64,000 nt of DNA, from positions 334,821 to 398,820 of the forward strand of contig QDFQ01000002.1 in the NCBI GenBank assembly GCA_003075315.1, given 5' to 3'. Below the pieces are notes generated by a model. The model saw nothing but the letters and a program-made list of their open reading frames with translations, was not told where the DNA came from and ran no database searches. Both the position numbers and the translations under genes were made by a program. This document shows positions 53,602 through 62,990 of this stretch, one piece after another; positions within the stretch are counted from its first letter, which is position 1; each line of letters begins with the position of its first letter. This DNA comes from Arthrobacter sp. TPD3018 (GTDB lineage Bacteria > Pseudomonadota > Alphaproteobacteria > Sphingomonadales > Sphingomonadaceae).

Positions 53602-54807
53602 CTACAGATATTTCAGCCAGGCGATGTCCCGCCGCCGCGCCTTGAACCGCGCGAACCATGCCGTCGGCACGTAGAGCGGCACGATCAGCGCCACATACCA
53701 CAGCAATACCCAGCCGTAATCGTCGACGCCGAACGTCGCGCCATGCGTCGCCCCCCAGATGGCGAAGGCGCTGTGATAGAGCAGGCGCAAGACGGTGAGA
53801 TGCAGCAGGTAGAAGAACATCGGCGCCGCCCCGAACACTGCGAGCGCCGCAACCAGCTTGGTGCCGTCCAGCCGGTCGAAGGCAGCGAGCAGTAGCGCGC
53901 CGCAGCCGAGCGTCAGCAGCAGAAACAACAGCGAGGGCGGATATTTGGTGAGCGCGAAGACGCTCATCCACGTCCGCATCGCATCACCCGCAACGACGAA
54001 CCACGGCGCGTCGCCATAGACATTCGCCAGCCGCAGCGCTGCGAAGAGCAGCAGCATGGCACAGCCGGTCATGACCAGCCGCCGCTGGCGGGTGGCCGCA
54101 GGTAGGTCGCCGCCGAACCACGGCCCGATCGACCAGCCAAGCAGGATGACCCCGATCCACGGCAGCACCGGATAGGTCGTCTTGGCGACCAGTCCGAAGG
54201 GCAGCGCGATCACGTCGCGCTGGTGCAGCATCGCCCATAGCGGGAACAGCGGATCGCCGGCACGCAGATGAATGGGATCCAGCAGATTGTGCCCGCACAC
54301 GATCGCCAGCCCTACCGCCAGCAACACCCGGCGCGGCAAGCCAATCAGCGCCGCGAGCACGATCATGCACACCCCGATGCACCACATCACCTGCAGCCAG
54401 ATCGTCGGACTCGCGACGCCCCAATACAGTTCGGACAGATAGAAGACGTCGAGCGCCATCAGCACCAGCCCGCGCTTCACCAGAAACGCCCGCGTCTCCG
54501 CCAGCGTATGGCGGGTGGAAAACAGATAGGCCGACAGACCGGTGAGCACGACGAACACCGGCGCGCACAGGCTCGCGGCCAATCGCCCCAGATACAAAGC
54601 GGGCAGCATCACCCGCGCATCGACCGGATCGGGCACTGGAACGTGCAGGAACCAGGTTTCCCGCAAGTGATCGAGCAGCATCACCAGCATGACGAAGCCG
54701 CGCAGCGCGTCGATCCCCTGCAATCGCAGGCGCGTCGCGGGACGAACGGCACTCCGTTCACCCGTGTCCGCCACCATCGTCGCCGTGGCGGGCAAAGCAG
54801 CCGTCAT
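53602..54807 (-). CDS. DUF1624 / HGSNAT-like membrane protein
   Basis: Multi-spanning inner-membrane protein of 401 aa with about 10 predicted helices. The start of the hydrophobic domain, RLQGIDALRGFVMLVMLLDH, is the hallmark of the heparan-alpha-glucosaminide N-acetyltransferase catalytic domain (PF07786). These proteins move acetyl groups across membranes onto sugars, but bacterial members are mostly uncharacterised. The ATG at 54807 is preferred because GGAGACAGG lies upstream and the longer frame adds a basic stretch with no support. It is a single gene between the alpha/beta-hydrolase and the phosphodiesterase. Confidence 0.82.
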   Translation of the reverse strand: MTAALPATATMVADTGERSAVRPATRLRLQGIDALRGFVMLVMLLDHLRETWFLHVPVPDPVDARVMLPALYLGRLAASLCAPVFVVLTGLSAYLFSTRHTLAETRAFLVKRGLVLMALDVFYLSELYWGVASPTIWLQVMWCIGVCMIVLAALIGLPRRVLLAVGLAIVCGHNLLDPIHLRAGDPLFPLWAMLHQRDVIALPFGLVAKTTYPVLPWIGVILLGWSIGPWFGGDLPAATRQRRLVMTGCAMLLLFAALRLANVYGDAPWFVVAGDAMRTWMSVFALTKYPPSLLFLLLTLGCGALLLAAFDRLDGTKLVAALAVFGAAPMFFYLLHLTVLRLLYHSAFAIWGATHGATFGVDDYGWVLLWYVALIVPLYVPTAWFARFKARRRDIAWLKYL

Positions 54808-54955
54808 CGTCGCCTGTCTCCGTGGATTCGCCCGTCGCGCAGGACCACGACGATGCGGCGCGACGGCCGGTGCCCTTTGGTCGATCACGGCATCCGGCAC
54901 AAGCTGAATGTTACACTATATCAGCTCGGATACGGTCGGGCGGTGCCCCGGATCG

Positions 54956-56272
54956 TCAGAACACCGCCGGCACCTCCGCCGACGGCAGGCTCGCGCCCAG
55001 CCGCCGTGCGATCGACGGCGCGATCGCGCGCATGTCGACGACGCCCAGGTCCTTGCCCTTGGCGATCCCCGGCCCGGCAACGATCAGCGTCGACCGCATC
55101 GCGGGGTCCCACGGGACGTAACCGTGCATGCCCTTGTAGACGGACGGCTTCGCGATCGGCGCCGCCGGATCGCGACCGGTCTCCACCCCCGGCTGCATCG
55201 CGACGACGAAGCTCGCCTCGCCATCCCCGCCCGCCTTGGCGATCGCGCTGCGATCGAGGACGGCGGCGATCTTATACGCCGGGTTCGCCGCCATGGCCGT
55301 AAGCACGCTCCGCACCTTGGTGAGCAGCGCGTCATCGTCGGGCCGGGCGAGGCGGATCGCCGCCGTGCCGCCCGCAATCCACGGCATCGCCTGCCAGCCC
55401 GTCACCTGCCCCTTGGCATCGAGCGTGATGAGCCCCGCGTCGATGAACGGCTTGAACAGATTGATATCCGAGGACACCGGCAGGAAGCCGTGGTCGGACA
55501 CGACGACCACCGTCACGTCGGGCATCGCCGCGCGGGCCGCCCGCACCAGTCGCCCGACCAGCGCATCGGTCGCCTCGATCGCCGCCTTCGCAGCCGCCGA
55601 ATCCGGGCCGTCGTGATGCTCGGTGTGGTCGATGCCGGCAAGGTACACGGTCGTGAACTGCGGCTTGTCGGCCAGCAGCGCCTCGGCAAAGGCGACGCGC
55701 TGCGCATCGCCCTCCACCGTCTCGTCGATCCCCTGCGGATAGCGGGCACCGACGCGGCGTTCCAGCCGCGCGACGAGGCCAGGCGTCGCGAGCGCGGTCA
55801 GCAGCTTGCGATCGTCCTCGGTGCCGGCACGCCAGATCTGCGGCAAATTCTCATCGATCCCCGTCGCGCCGACGGTCACCGGCCAGTGGACGTTGGCGGT
55901 CGACAGGCCCGCGGCATGCGCCGCCTGCCACAAGGTCGGCACCTTCACGTCCGACGTATACCAATACCAGCCACCCTGGTTCTTCTGTTCGGGATCGAAC
56001 GTCAGATTGTTCACCACGCCATGCCGGCCGGGCGACACGCCCGTCACCAGCGTGGTGTGGCTGGGGTAGGTGAGCGTCGGCAGGACGCCCACCACCCCTT
56101 GTGCGCTCGCGCCCTCCGCCCGCAGGCCGCTGAGCACAGGGAGAGTCATTCCCCGTGCCTTCGCGTCGCTGATATCGCCGGGGCGCAGTCCGTCGAGCGA
56201 GATCAACAGCACCGGCGATGCCGCTGCCGGGCTCGCCAGCAACAGCGCGACGAGGGCCGCGAGCCGCCGCAT
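54956..56272 (-). CDS. NPP-type alkaline phosphatase superfamily phosphodiesterase
   Basis: Exported phosphodiesterase/nucleotide pyrophosphatase-like enzyme of 438 aa (PF01663). The signal peptide MRRLAALVALLLASPAAA is followed by the metal ligand Asp27 in LISLDGLRP, the nucleophile Thr68 in PTLTYPSHT, further metal ligands in AGIDHTEHHDGPD and VVSDHGFLP, and a C-terminal His in KGMHGYVPWD. Family members cleave nucleotide or lipid phosphodiesters with two zinc ions. Its ATG overlaps the receptor stop by 1 nt (TGATG), so it is translated with that receptor, suggesting that the imported ligand carries a phosphodiester. Confidence 0.92.
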   Translation of the reverse strand: MRRLAALVALLLASPAAASPVLLISLDGLRPGDISDAKARGMTLPVLSGLRAEGASAQGVVGVLPTLTYPSHTTLVTGVSPGRHGVVNNLTFDPEQKNQGGWYWYTSDVKVPTLWQAAHAAGLSTANVHWPVTVGATGIDENLPQIWRAGTEDDRKLLTALATPGLVARLERRVGARYPQGIDETVEGDAQRVAFAEALLADKPQFTTVYLAGIDHTEHHDGPDSAAAKAAIEATDALVGRLVRAARAAMPDVTVVVVSDHGFLPVSSDINLFKPFIDAGLITLDAKGQVTGWQAMPWIAGGTAAIRLARPDDDALLTKVRSVLTAMAANPAYKIAAVLDRSAIAKAGGDGEASFVVAMQPGVETGRDPAAPIAKPSVYKGMHGYVPWDPAMRSTLIVAGPGIAKGKDLGVVDMRAIAPSIARRLGASLPSAEVPAVF

Positions 56273-58686
56273 CAGAAACCCCGGCGCAGCGTGACGAAGA
56301 ACTGGCGCGGCGCGCCCGCGAGCAGCGTCTGATTGTCCCCGCTCGCGGTGAAGCCGTTCGACCCGATCGTCGCAATATACTTCTTGTCGGTCAGGTTGGT
56401 CACGCTGCCCTCGATCGCGAAGCCATGGAACATACCCGTGCCCTCGCCGAAGCGATAGCCGATGCTGGCATCCACCAGCACGCGGCCGGGCACCGACTGG
56501 TCGTTCAGATAGGTGAAGTAGCGCTTCGACATATAGTCCGCACCGGCACGGGCAAAGACGCTGCCGTCGTCATAGACGACCTCGCCCTTCACCATATGCT
56601 CCGGCGTATCCACCACCGTCTTGCCCGCGGTCGCGGTCAGCACGGTGCCCGCCGCATTGCGCACGTCGTCCTGATAGGTCGCGTGGGTGTACGAATAGCT
56701 GGCGAACAGCGAGAGCGGCTGGACGATCCGGTAATAGGCCGACACTTCGCCGCCATAGCTGTGGACGCTGCCCGCGTTGTTCAGCGTCGGCGGGTTGCCG
56801 ATGATGCCCGCGCCGTTCGAGAAGCTCAGCAGGCGGTTCGAGAAGTCGATGAAATAGCCCGCCGCCGACAGCTGCAGTCCGCCGCTGCGCACGCGCACCC
56901 CGCCCTCGACCGTCTTCGACGTTTCGGGCTTCAGCGTGTTGGCGATTCCGTTAAATCCAGCCTGGGTCGTGGCGAACGGTCCGCTCGTCGCCGACGAGAC
57001 GAAGGCGCGCATATTCTCGGTATAGCTCGCGAACAGTTCCGCGCCGCCACCCAGGCGATAGACCGCGCCGACCTGCGGCAGGAACCAGTCCTCCGCCTTG
57101 ATCTTGCCGTTGACCAGCGTGCCGACCAGCAGGTTCGCCTGGTTCTTGACGCGCATGCCCTTCCAGCCGCCGTTCAGCGTCAGGTCGCCGAGCGTCAGCG
57201 TGTCCGCCACGAAATATTGCAGCGTCTCGGTGTCGTATTTGCCGTTCCACTGCGTGCGATAGGCGTTCGACTGGAAATCGCGCGCGTTGCGATCGGGCGT
57301 CGTGTTGCTCATCCCATAGAAGCGCCGCGCCTGGGTGAAGCTGTTGCTTTCGTACCAGCCGCCGAACTCCAGCCGGTTCGCGCCCGTCTCCAGCGTCAGG
57401 CGGGTGATGTTGCCGCCGCGATCGATGCCATATTCGGTGGTGCGGAAGCCGAGCGGCGAGGCGAGGTTATAGGCCGCGGTCGATGCGAGCGGCAGCGGCT
57501 GGCCATTGCCGCCGAGCGCGCCCGCCGGCGTCGGCGAATAGGGCGTGATCCACGATCCCTGCCCCTTGTTGTGGTGGTAATAGGTCGTCGAGACGATCGA
57601 CAGCGCGTCGGTCAGCTTGCCGTCGAACGTGACGCCCGCCAGCACGTCGCGACGCAGGCCCGCCGCGTCGTAATAGGCATCGTCGGCCGTACCGAACCCG
57701 CTCGGCAGGGTGAAGCCCGCGTCGGTCCACGGCGCAACGTAACCCACCGACGATCCGTTGTTCGCCGCCTGATAGGCCGCCAGCGTCGCCTGATTCTGGT
57801 AGACGCGGGCGATCTGCAGCGCGAGCGGATAGTTGTCCGAGATATTGTCGTTGTTGAGCCCGCGACGACGGATGATGTCGAGGCTGAGGTCCTGATAGTC
57901 GTTTTCGCGACGATCCGAATAATCGACGAAGGCGGTGATGCTGCCACGCGATCCCAGATCCTCCATCAGCTTCGCATTGACCTGATGCTGGCGCTGCGTG
58001 CCGAAGCCCTTCCATTTGTCGGTGGTGAGATAGCCGTAGCTGATATAGCCCTTCAGCCCGCCGCCGAGGTCGCCGGTGTCGAGCCGCGCGAAGCCGCGCC
58101 ACGTGTTGTTGCTGCCATAGGTGCCGGAACCCACCAGGTCGAACGTGTCCGACGGCTTACGGCTGACGAATTCGATCGTGCCGCCGAGGTTGCTGGTCGA
58201 GGCGGTGCCGAGCGCACCCGCGCCCTGCGCCACGGTGGTGCTGGCGAGGTTTTCCGAAATCACCGCGCGGCTGACGTGCAGGCCGTTGACGTTGCCGTAG
58301 CTCATGTCGCCCAGCGGCACGCCGTCGAGCGTGAAGCCCAGCTGGTTCTGGTTGAAGCCGCGCAAGGATATACGCGTCGACCATTCATAGGCACCGAAGG
58401 CATCGGCCGACTGGAAGTTCACGCCGGGCAGCTTGGCGATCGCCTTCAGCGGCGACGTGCCGGGGGTCAGGCGTTCCATCTCGATCGCCGACACGGTCTG
58501 CACCTGACGCGTCCGGCCGAAGCCGAGCACGACGATGTCGCCCGACGGGGCGTCGGTGGCATCCGCGGTGGCCGGCGTTTCGGTCTGTGCCGTCGCGGCG
58601 GCATCGGCCGAAACGGTCTGCGCAGCGGCATTGCCCGCGACGAGCGCCATCGGCGCGGCACACAGAAGCCATTTGCAAGCGATCAT
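56272..58686 (-). CDS. TonB-dependent receptor coupled to phosphodiesterase (804 aa)
   Basis: Outer-membrane importer of 804 aa. The signal peptide MIACKWLLCAAPMALVAG ends AAAQ. A TonB-box-like GDIVVLGFGRTRQ is followed by a plug with SPLKAIAKLPGVNFQSADA, ISLRGFNQNQLGFTLDGV and GDMSYGNVNGLHV, and a barrel ending FFVTLRRGF. It is a clear paralogue of the divergent receptor starting at 58959: both share the motifs G-x-SPLKAI-x-x-LPGV, NQLG-T-DG-PLGD-SYGN-NGL and AVISEN. Its stop overlaps the phosphodiesterase start. No STN domain is present, so it is not a transducer. Confidence 0.93.
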   Translation of the reverse strand: MIACKWLLCAAPMALVAGNAAAQTVSADAAATAQTETPATADATDAPSGDIVVLGFGRTRQVQTVSAIEMERLTPGTSPLKAIAKLPGVNFQSADAFGAYEWSTRISLRGFNQNQLGFTLDGVPLGDMSYGNVNGLHVSRAVISENLASTTVAQGAGALGTASTSNLGGTIEFVSRKPSDTFDLVGSGTYGSNNTWRGFARLDTGDLGGGLKGYISYGYLTTDKWKGFGTQRQHQVNAKLMEDLGSRGSITAFVDYSDRRENDYQDLSLDIIRRRGLNNDNISDNYPLALQIARVYQNQATLAAYQAANNGSSVGYVAPWTDAGFTLPSGFGTADDAYYDAAGLRRDVLAGVTFDGKLTDALSIVSTTYYHHNKGQGSWITPYSPTPAGALGGNGQPLPLASTAAYNLASPLGFRTTEYGIDRGGNITRLTLETGANRLEFGGWYESNSFTQARRFYGMSNTTPDRNARDFQSNAYRTQWNGKYDTETLQYFVADTLTLGDLTLNGGWKGMRVKNQANLLVGTLVNGKIKAEDWFLPQVGAVYRLGGGAELFASYTENMRAFVSSATSGPFATTQAGFNGIANTLKPETSKTVEGGVRVRSGGLQLSAAGYFIDFSNRLLSFSNGAGIIGNPPTLNNAGSVHSYGGEVSAYYRIVQPLSLFASYSYTHATYQDDVRNAAGTVLTATAGKTVVDTPEHMVKGEVVYDDGSVFARAGADYMSKRYFTYLNDQSVPGRVLVDASIGYRFGEGTGMFHGFAIEGSVTNLTDKKYIATIGSNGFTASGDNQTLLAGAPRQFFVTLRRGF

Positions 58687-58769
58687 GATTTAGGTCCCCT
58701 TTGGCCCGTTCGGCCTGTGGGGGCGGCATTGGGCGGCGATCGTTACGGCCGTGCTACAATTCGGCATGC

Positions 58770-58781
58770 GCGTCATGACGC
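58770..58781. promoter_or_regulatory. GCGTCATGACGC palindrome between divergent receptors
   Basis: A perfect 12-bp palindrome lies 84 bp upstream of one receptor and 178 bp upstream of the other. TCATGACA and two GTCATCGA motifs occur within the next 90 bp, so a repeated TCAT-based recognition element is possible. No regulator is adjacent. Confidence 0.4.
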
Positions 58782-58958
58782 ATAGAAGACAGTTTCATGA
58801 CACCCCACGCCCCTTGTTCGGGCCTCGTGCCGCGCCGTCATCGACCCGCCACAGACGTGTCATCGATCTGTTGTGGCAGTGCAGCAAAACTGCCCCGAAA
58901 GCGCTCTACCGCGCCGCCGAGCCGCATTTGTCTTTGCGGTTGTGGGGAAAAACCGAAA

Positions 58959-61535
58959 ATGATCCGTCCGTCCGTGTCGCTACTGGCCGTAGCCGTCGCA
59001 TCCTCGAGTCCCGTCGCCGTCCGTGCGCAGCAGGCGCAGACGGCCCCCGCCCCCGCCCCCGCCCCCGCGGACGACACGGCGGATGCTGCCGCGGAGCCTG
59101 CCGCCATCGTCGTCACCGGTGGCCGCACGCGCACCGCGGTCGAGCTGCCCGGCACCGAGATGCAGAAGATCCTGCCCGGCGTCAGCCCGCTGAAGGCGAT
59201 CCAGACGCTGCCCGGCGTGCTGTATGTCACCGCCGATCCGTGGGGGAACAACGAACAGAACGCCCAGATCTTCATCCATGGCTTTGCCGGCAATCAGCTC
59301 GGCTATACGATGGACGGCATCCCGCTGGGCGATCAGAGCTACGGCAATTACAACGGCCTGTCGCCACAGCGCGCCGTGATTTCGGAAAACGTCGGCCGCG
59401 TCGTCGTCGCGACGGGCGCGGGTGACCTTGCCACTGCGTCGAACAGCAACCTCGGCGGCACCGTCGAAACCTATTCGTCCAGCCCGCTGCCCACGCTCGG
59501 CATCCAGGCCGCGCAGACCGTCGGCAGCTATGACACGTCACGCACCTTCGTGCGGATCGACACCGGTACCTTCGGCGGCGGCACCAACAGCGCCTATGTG
59601 TCGGGCGTCCGCCAGCGGGCCCGCGCCTGGGACTTCAACGGTATCCAGGGCGGCTGGCAGGCGAACGCCAAGTTTGTCCACGATGATCATCTCGGCAAAC
59701 TGACGCTGTACTTTGACTATAACGACATGACGCAGCCGAACGAGGATTCGACGGTCTTCTTCAAGCCCTCGGCCGGCGGCACCGCCAGCGCGACGCAGCT
59801 CTACACGCCGTACACGAAGCCGTTCTTCTACCCCGACTTCAACGGCTACCGCACCAATTACCTCAGCGCGCTCGGCAACTCGCCCGCGGCGGAAGGCGGC
59901 AATTATCGCAATTATTATTCGGACGCTCAGCGCACCGATTACCTCGCCTACGGCCGTTACGAGGCACGCCTCGCCAAAAACATCACGCTGACCAACACGG
60001 CTTATTACCACCACAATGACGGCGTCGGCGTCGTCGCGGGGCCGCTCGGCCAGTCGATCACGACCGCGCAGGCCTATCTCGACCCGGCGTATGCGACATT
60101 GCCCAGCAACTGTCGCTTCACCGCGAATACCAACGGCATCCGCCCGACGAACTGCACCGCGCGTACCGATGCGCAGGCGGCGGCGGCCGGGGCCGCGCTG
60201 GTCGCCGCGACGGGCGGATCGGGCCTGATCACCCGCACCACCGAATATCGCATCGATCGTTGGGGCGTCATCTCCGCGCTCGACCTCGATCTCGGCGCGC
60301 ACAAGGTCGAACTGGGCGGCTGGTTCGAACACAACAGCACGACGCAATGGCGCCGCTGGTATGGCGTCGACGTCAACACGCCGGGCAACAGCACGCCCTA
60401 CATCCGCCCGCTCTCTATCGCGCAGCCGCTGTTCACGCAGTATCAGGGCGATGCGAAGATCGAACAGCTGCAGCTGCACCTGCAGGACAGCTGGCAGGCG
60501 TTCGAGCGGCTGCTGATCCAGGCGGGCTTCAAAACCAGTGCGCAATGGGCAACCGGCCGCTTCCCGGTGCAGCCGGTGGTCGGCTCGCTGTCCGGCCTGA
60601 CCGGCAATTTGCCGCAGGGGCGGATCAACACGCTGCGCTGGTTCCTGCCCGCGGTCGGCGCGACCTATGACGTCAACGGCCGCGAACAGCTCTACGCCAA
60701 CGCGCAGAAGAACCTGCGGCAATATCAGGCCTATCTGGCGGGCGGCGGCGGCCCGTGGTTCACGGGAAGTCAGGCGGCCTTTAACGCCTTCGCGCAGAGC
60801 GGCAGGCCGGAAAGCAGCTGGACCTATGAAGCCGGCCTGCGCAGCAACCGCAGCTTCGGCGGCGGCATCGGCTTCAGCGCGCAGGTCAATTACTATCATG
60901 TCGACTTCCAGGACCGGCTGCTGGCGATCTCGACCAACCCGGGCGGCATCGCCGGCGGTGCGATCACCGGCGGCACCTCGATCCTGGTCAACGTCGGCAA
61001 CGTGAAGACCGACGGTGTCGACGCCGCCTTCACGCTGCGCTTCGGCCGCATCCTGTCGCTGTACAATGCCGCGTCGTACAATCTGTCGAAGTACAAGCGC
61101 GACTACACTTCAACGGCCAGCGGCATCGGTGCGGCGACGGACACCTGCATCGGCGGCTATCTGGTCACCGGCGGCATCGTGCCGACCTGTGGCAAGCAGC
61201 TGCCCGGCATCCCCAAATGGATGAACAAGTCGGTCGCCACCCTCTCGCTCGATCCGGTCGAGGTGCAGGTAATCGGCGACTATGTCGGCGCGCGCTACGC
61301 GACGTTCAGCAACGATGCGAAGGTGCCCTCCTACTTCCTCACCTCGCTGCGCGTTGCGGCGCGGGTGCCGGAGGGCGTCATCCCGCTGCGCAAGGCGGAG
61401 CTAGCGCTCAACGTCACCAACCTGTTCGACAGGAAGGGCATTTCGACCCTTGGCGTCGGCTCGGCGACGAACAATTATTCGGGCTTCCCGATCCCGCCGC
61501 GTCAGTGGTTCCTGACGCTGTCGGCCGCCTATTGA
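58959..61535 (+). CDS. TonB-dependent receptor, divergent paralogue (858 aa)
   Basis: Outer-membrane importer of 858 aa. A signal peptide (MIRPSVSLLAVAVASSS, ending VRAQ) is followed by a Pro-Ala linker encoded by a hexanucleotide repeat, a TonB-box-like AIVVTGGRTR, a plug (PGVSPLKAIQTLPGVLYVTA, FIHGFAGNQLGYTMDGIPLG, SYGNYNGLSPQRAVISENVG) and a barrel ending WFLTLSAAY. It is a paralogue of the receptor on the opposite strand. The ATG at 58959 has GGGGAAA about 12 nt upstream; a longer frame without leader was not used. It ends at a strong intrinsic terminator and is followed by a convergent MFS gene. Confidence 0.93.
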   Translation: MIRPSVSLLAVAVASSSPVAVRAQQAQTAPAPAPAPADDTADAAAEPAAIVVTGGRTRTAVELPGTEMQKILPGVSPLKAIQTLPGVLYVTADPWGNNEQNAQIFIHGFAGNQLGYTMDGIPLGDQSYGNYNGLSPQRAVISENVGRVVVATGAGDLATASNSNLGGTVETYSSSPLPTLGIQAAQTVGSYDTSRTFVRIDTGTFGGGTNSAYVSGVRQRARAWDFNGIQGGWQANAKFVHDDHLGKLTLYFDYNDMTQPNEDSTVFFKPSAGGTASATQLYTPYTKPFFYPDFNGYRTNYLSALGNSPAAEGGNYRNYYSDAQRTDYLAYGRYEARLAKNITLTNTAYYHHNDGVGVVAGPLGQSITTAQAYLDPAYATLPSNCRFTANTNGIRPTNCTARTDAQAAAAGAALVAATGGSGLITRTTEYRIDRWGVISALDLDLGAHKVELGGWFEHNSTTQWRRWYGVDVNTPGNSTPYIRPLSIAQPLFTQYQGDAKIEQLQLHLQDSWQAFERLLIQAGFKTSAQWATGRFPVQPVVGSLSGLTGNLPQGRINTLRWFLPAVGATYDVNGREQLYANAQKNLRQYQAYLAGGGGPWFTGSQAAFNAFAQSGRPESSWTYEAGLRSNRSFGGGIGFSAQVNYYHVDFQDRLLAISTNPGGIAGGAITGGTSILVNVGNVKTDGVDAAFTLRFGRILSLYNAASYNLSKYKRDYTSTASGIGAATDTCIGGYLVTGGIVPTCGKQLPGIPKWMNKSVATLSLDPVEVQVIGDYVGARYATFSNDAKVPSYFLTSLRVAARVPEGVIPLRKAELALNVTNLFDRKGISTLGVGSATNNYSGFPIPPRQWFLTLSAAY
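59044..59067 (+). repeat. Hexanucleotide repeat encoding Ala-Pro linker
   Basis: About four copies of a CCCCGC-type hexamer in frame, encoding APAPAPAPA just after the signal peptide of the receptor. Six-base units keep the frame, so copy-number changes would only alter linker length. Confidence 0.6.
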
Positions 61536-61567
61536 GGCCGGCCGCCAGCCAAAGGTTCGCGTTCGTC

Positions 61568-61603
61568 AGCAGCGCCGATGCACCCCATCGGCGCTGCTTT
61601 TTT
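61568..61603 (+). terminator. Intrinsic terminator after receptor
   Basis: Perfect 13-bp stem (61568-61580 and 61586-61598), 5-nt loop and a run of six T, 32 bp after the receptor stop. It separates the receptor from the convergent MFS gene ending at 61637. Confidence 0.92.
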
Positions 61604-61636
61604 GTGAGCGGCGCGCCTCGCCAGGCCGACGCGGAC

Positions 61637-62926
61637 CTACGCCGCCCGATCGTTCCGCGACAGCAGCAGCAGTGCGACGGCGCAGCCCGCGATCGGCACC
61701 AAAGTCGCGCTCAGCGGCAGCAGGGTGATGCCCGCTCCGCCCGGCACCGTCAGCCGCCACGGCCCCGCCGCAACGATCGCGGCGAACATCAGATTCCCGA
61801 ACGCCGCCGCGGCCTTCAGCACGGCGAGGAACAGGCCCACGGGCGTCGCCTCCCCCCGCGCATCGCCGACGAACGCCGTCTGCACCGTCGCGGTCAACAG
61901 CGCCCAGATCGCAAGATTCATCCCGGCGAGGCCGATCCCCAGTGCCGCCAGCAGCACCGTATCCAGCCGGCCCGCCCGCGCGATCGTCATCCCCACCATC
62001 GCCAGCGCCGTGACGCCATGCGCCGCCATCGCGATCGTCCGCGGCGACCAGCGGCGCGACAGCAGCATCCAGCCGGGCAGCGCCAGCGACTGGGCGATGG
62101 TCACCGTCAGCAGTGCGGGACCGGCCCAGGCCGGATCGCCGCGCGTCGCCGCGCCATAAAAGGGCAGCGCGCGCTGGAACAGCGGCACCAGCGCCGCCTG
62201 CACCGCGATCAGCAGCAGCAGCCGGCGGAAAGGCGGATGCGCCCAATAGGATCGCAGCGGGCGTGGATGCGCGGTGGCGACCGAACGCTGCGGCGGGGCT
62301 GGCAGCGCCCGCGTCGCCGCGATGGCGATGAACAGCGTCGCGACATACAGTGCGCCGCCCCCCAGCGCCCCCGCCGCAAAGGACTGGCGCTGCGCCGCGG
62401 CGGTAGCGAGCGACAGGCTCGATCCCGATGCCAGCGCCAGCAGCGCAACGCCCGACGCGCTGAACAGCAACCGCAACCCCGATACGCGCGCCGCGGCGCC
62501 CTGCCCCTGCGCCACCCGGATCAACAGCGTGTTGTGACCGACGTCGCACAGGGAATAACCGATGCGACAGGCGATGATCGCCGCAGCGATTCCAGCGGGC
62601 GCCTGCAGGACGAAGATCAGCCAGAAACCGATCCCGCATAGCGGCGCGCCGACCAGCACCAGCTGCGCAAGCCCCGCCGATGTGCCGCGCGCGTCGGTCC
62701 ACCGCGCGACCGTGAGGTCGAACGTCGCATCCCACACCAGCGCGGCCGCCAGCAGCGTCCCTGCCGCCATCGGCCCGAAACCGGCGATCGAGACCAGATA
62801 GAAGAGCAGGACACTCTCGAAACTGGTCCACACCACGCTCTTGCCCATGTTGGCGGCGCTATACCCGACCTGCATTGCCAGCGAATGCGATCGCGGCGGG
62901 GAAGGATCGGATGGGATGGTCGTCAT
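61637..62926 (-). CDS. MFS / GPH-type sugar transporter
   Basis: Inner-membrane transporter of 429 aa with about 12 predicted helices. The N-terminal half shows VGYSAANMGKSVVWTSFES, a WDATFDLTVARWTD segment equivalent to the helix 2-3 D/R loop of the GPH/MFS_2 group, and RIGYSLCDVGHNTLL in place of the usual NxPY. It is divergent from a ROK-family regulator with a ROK-type inverted repeat between them, which points to a sugar substrate. It probably moves the product released in the periplasm from the ligand of the neighbouring receptors. Confidence 0.83.
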   Translation of the reverse strand: MTTIPSDPSPPRSHSLAMQVGYSAANMGKSVVWTSFESVLLFYLVSIAGFGPMAAGTLLAAALVWDATFDLTVARWTDARGTSAGLAQLVLVGAPLCGIGFWLIFVLQAPAGIAAAIIACRIGYSLCDVGHNTLLIRVAQGQGAAARVSGLRLLFSASGVALLALASGSSLSLATAAAQRQSFAAGALGGGALYVATLFIAIAATRALPAPPQRSVATAHPRPLRSYWAHPPFRRLLLLIAVQAALVPLFQRALPFYGAATRGDPAWAGPALLTVTIAQSLALPGWMLLSRRWSPRTIAMAAHGVTALAMVGMTIARAGRLDTVLLAALGIGLAGMNLAIWALLTATVQTAFVGDARGEATPVGLFLAVLKAAAAFGNLMFAAIVAAGPWRLTVPGGAGITLLPLSATLVPIAGCAVALLLLSRNDRAA

Positions 62927-62958
62927 GATCGCCGCCCCTATCCGCGCCGACTTTCATT

Positions 62959-62978
62959 TATTTGACACGGCGCAAATA
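62959..62978. promoter_or_regulatory. NagC/Mlc-like ROK operator
   Basis: Inverted repeat TATTTG-N8-CAAATA in a short AT-rich patch of otherwise GC-rich DNA, between the ROK gene (ATG at 62991) and the MFS gene. ROK repressors such as NagC and Mlc bind TTATTT/AAATAA half-sites with similar spacing, so autoregulation plus control of the transporter is likely. Confidence 0.6.
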
Positions 62979-62990
62979 TATCGGTGCACC

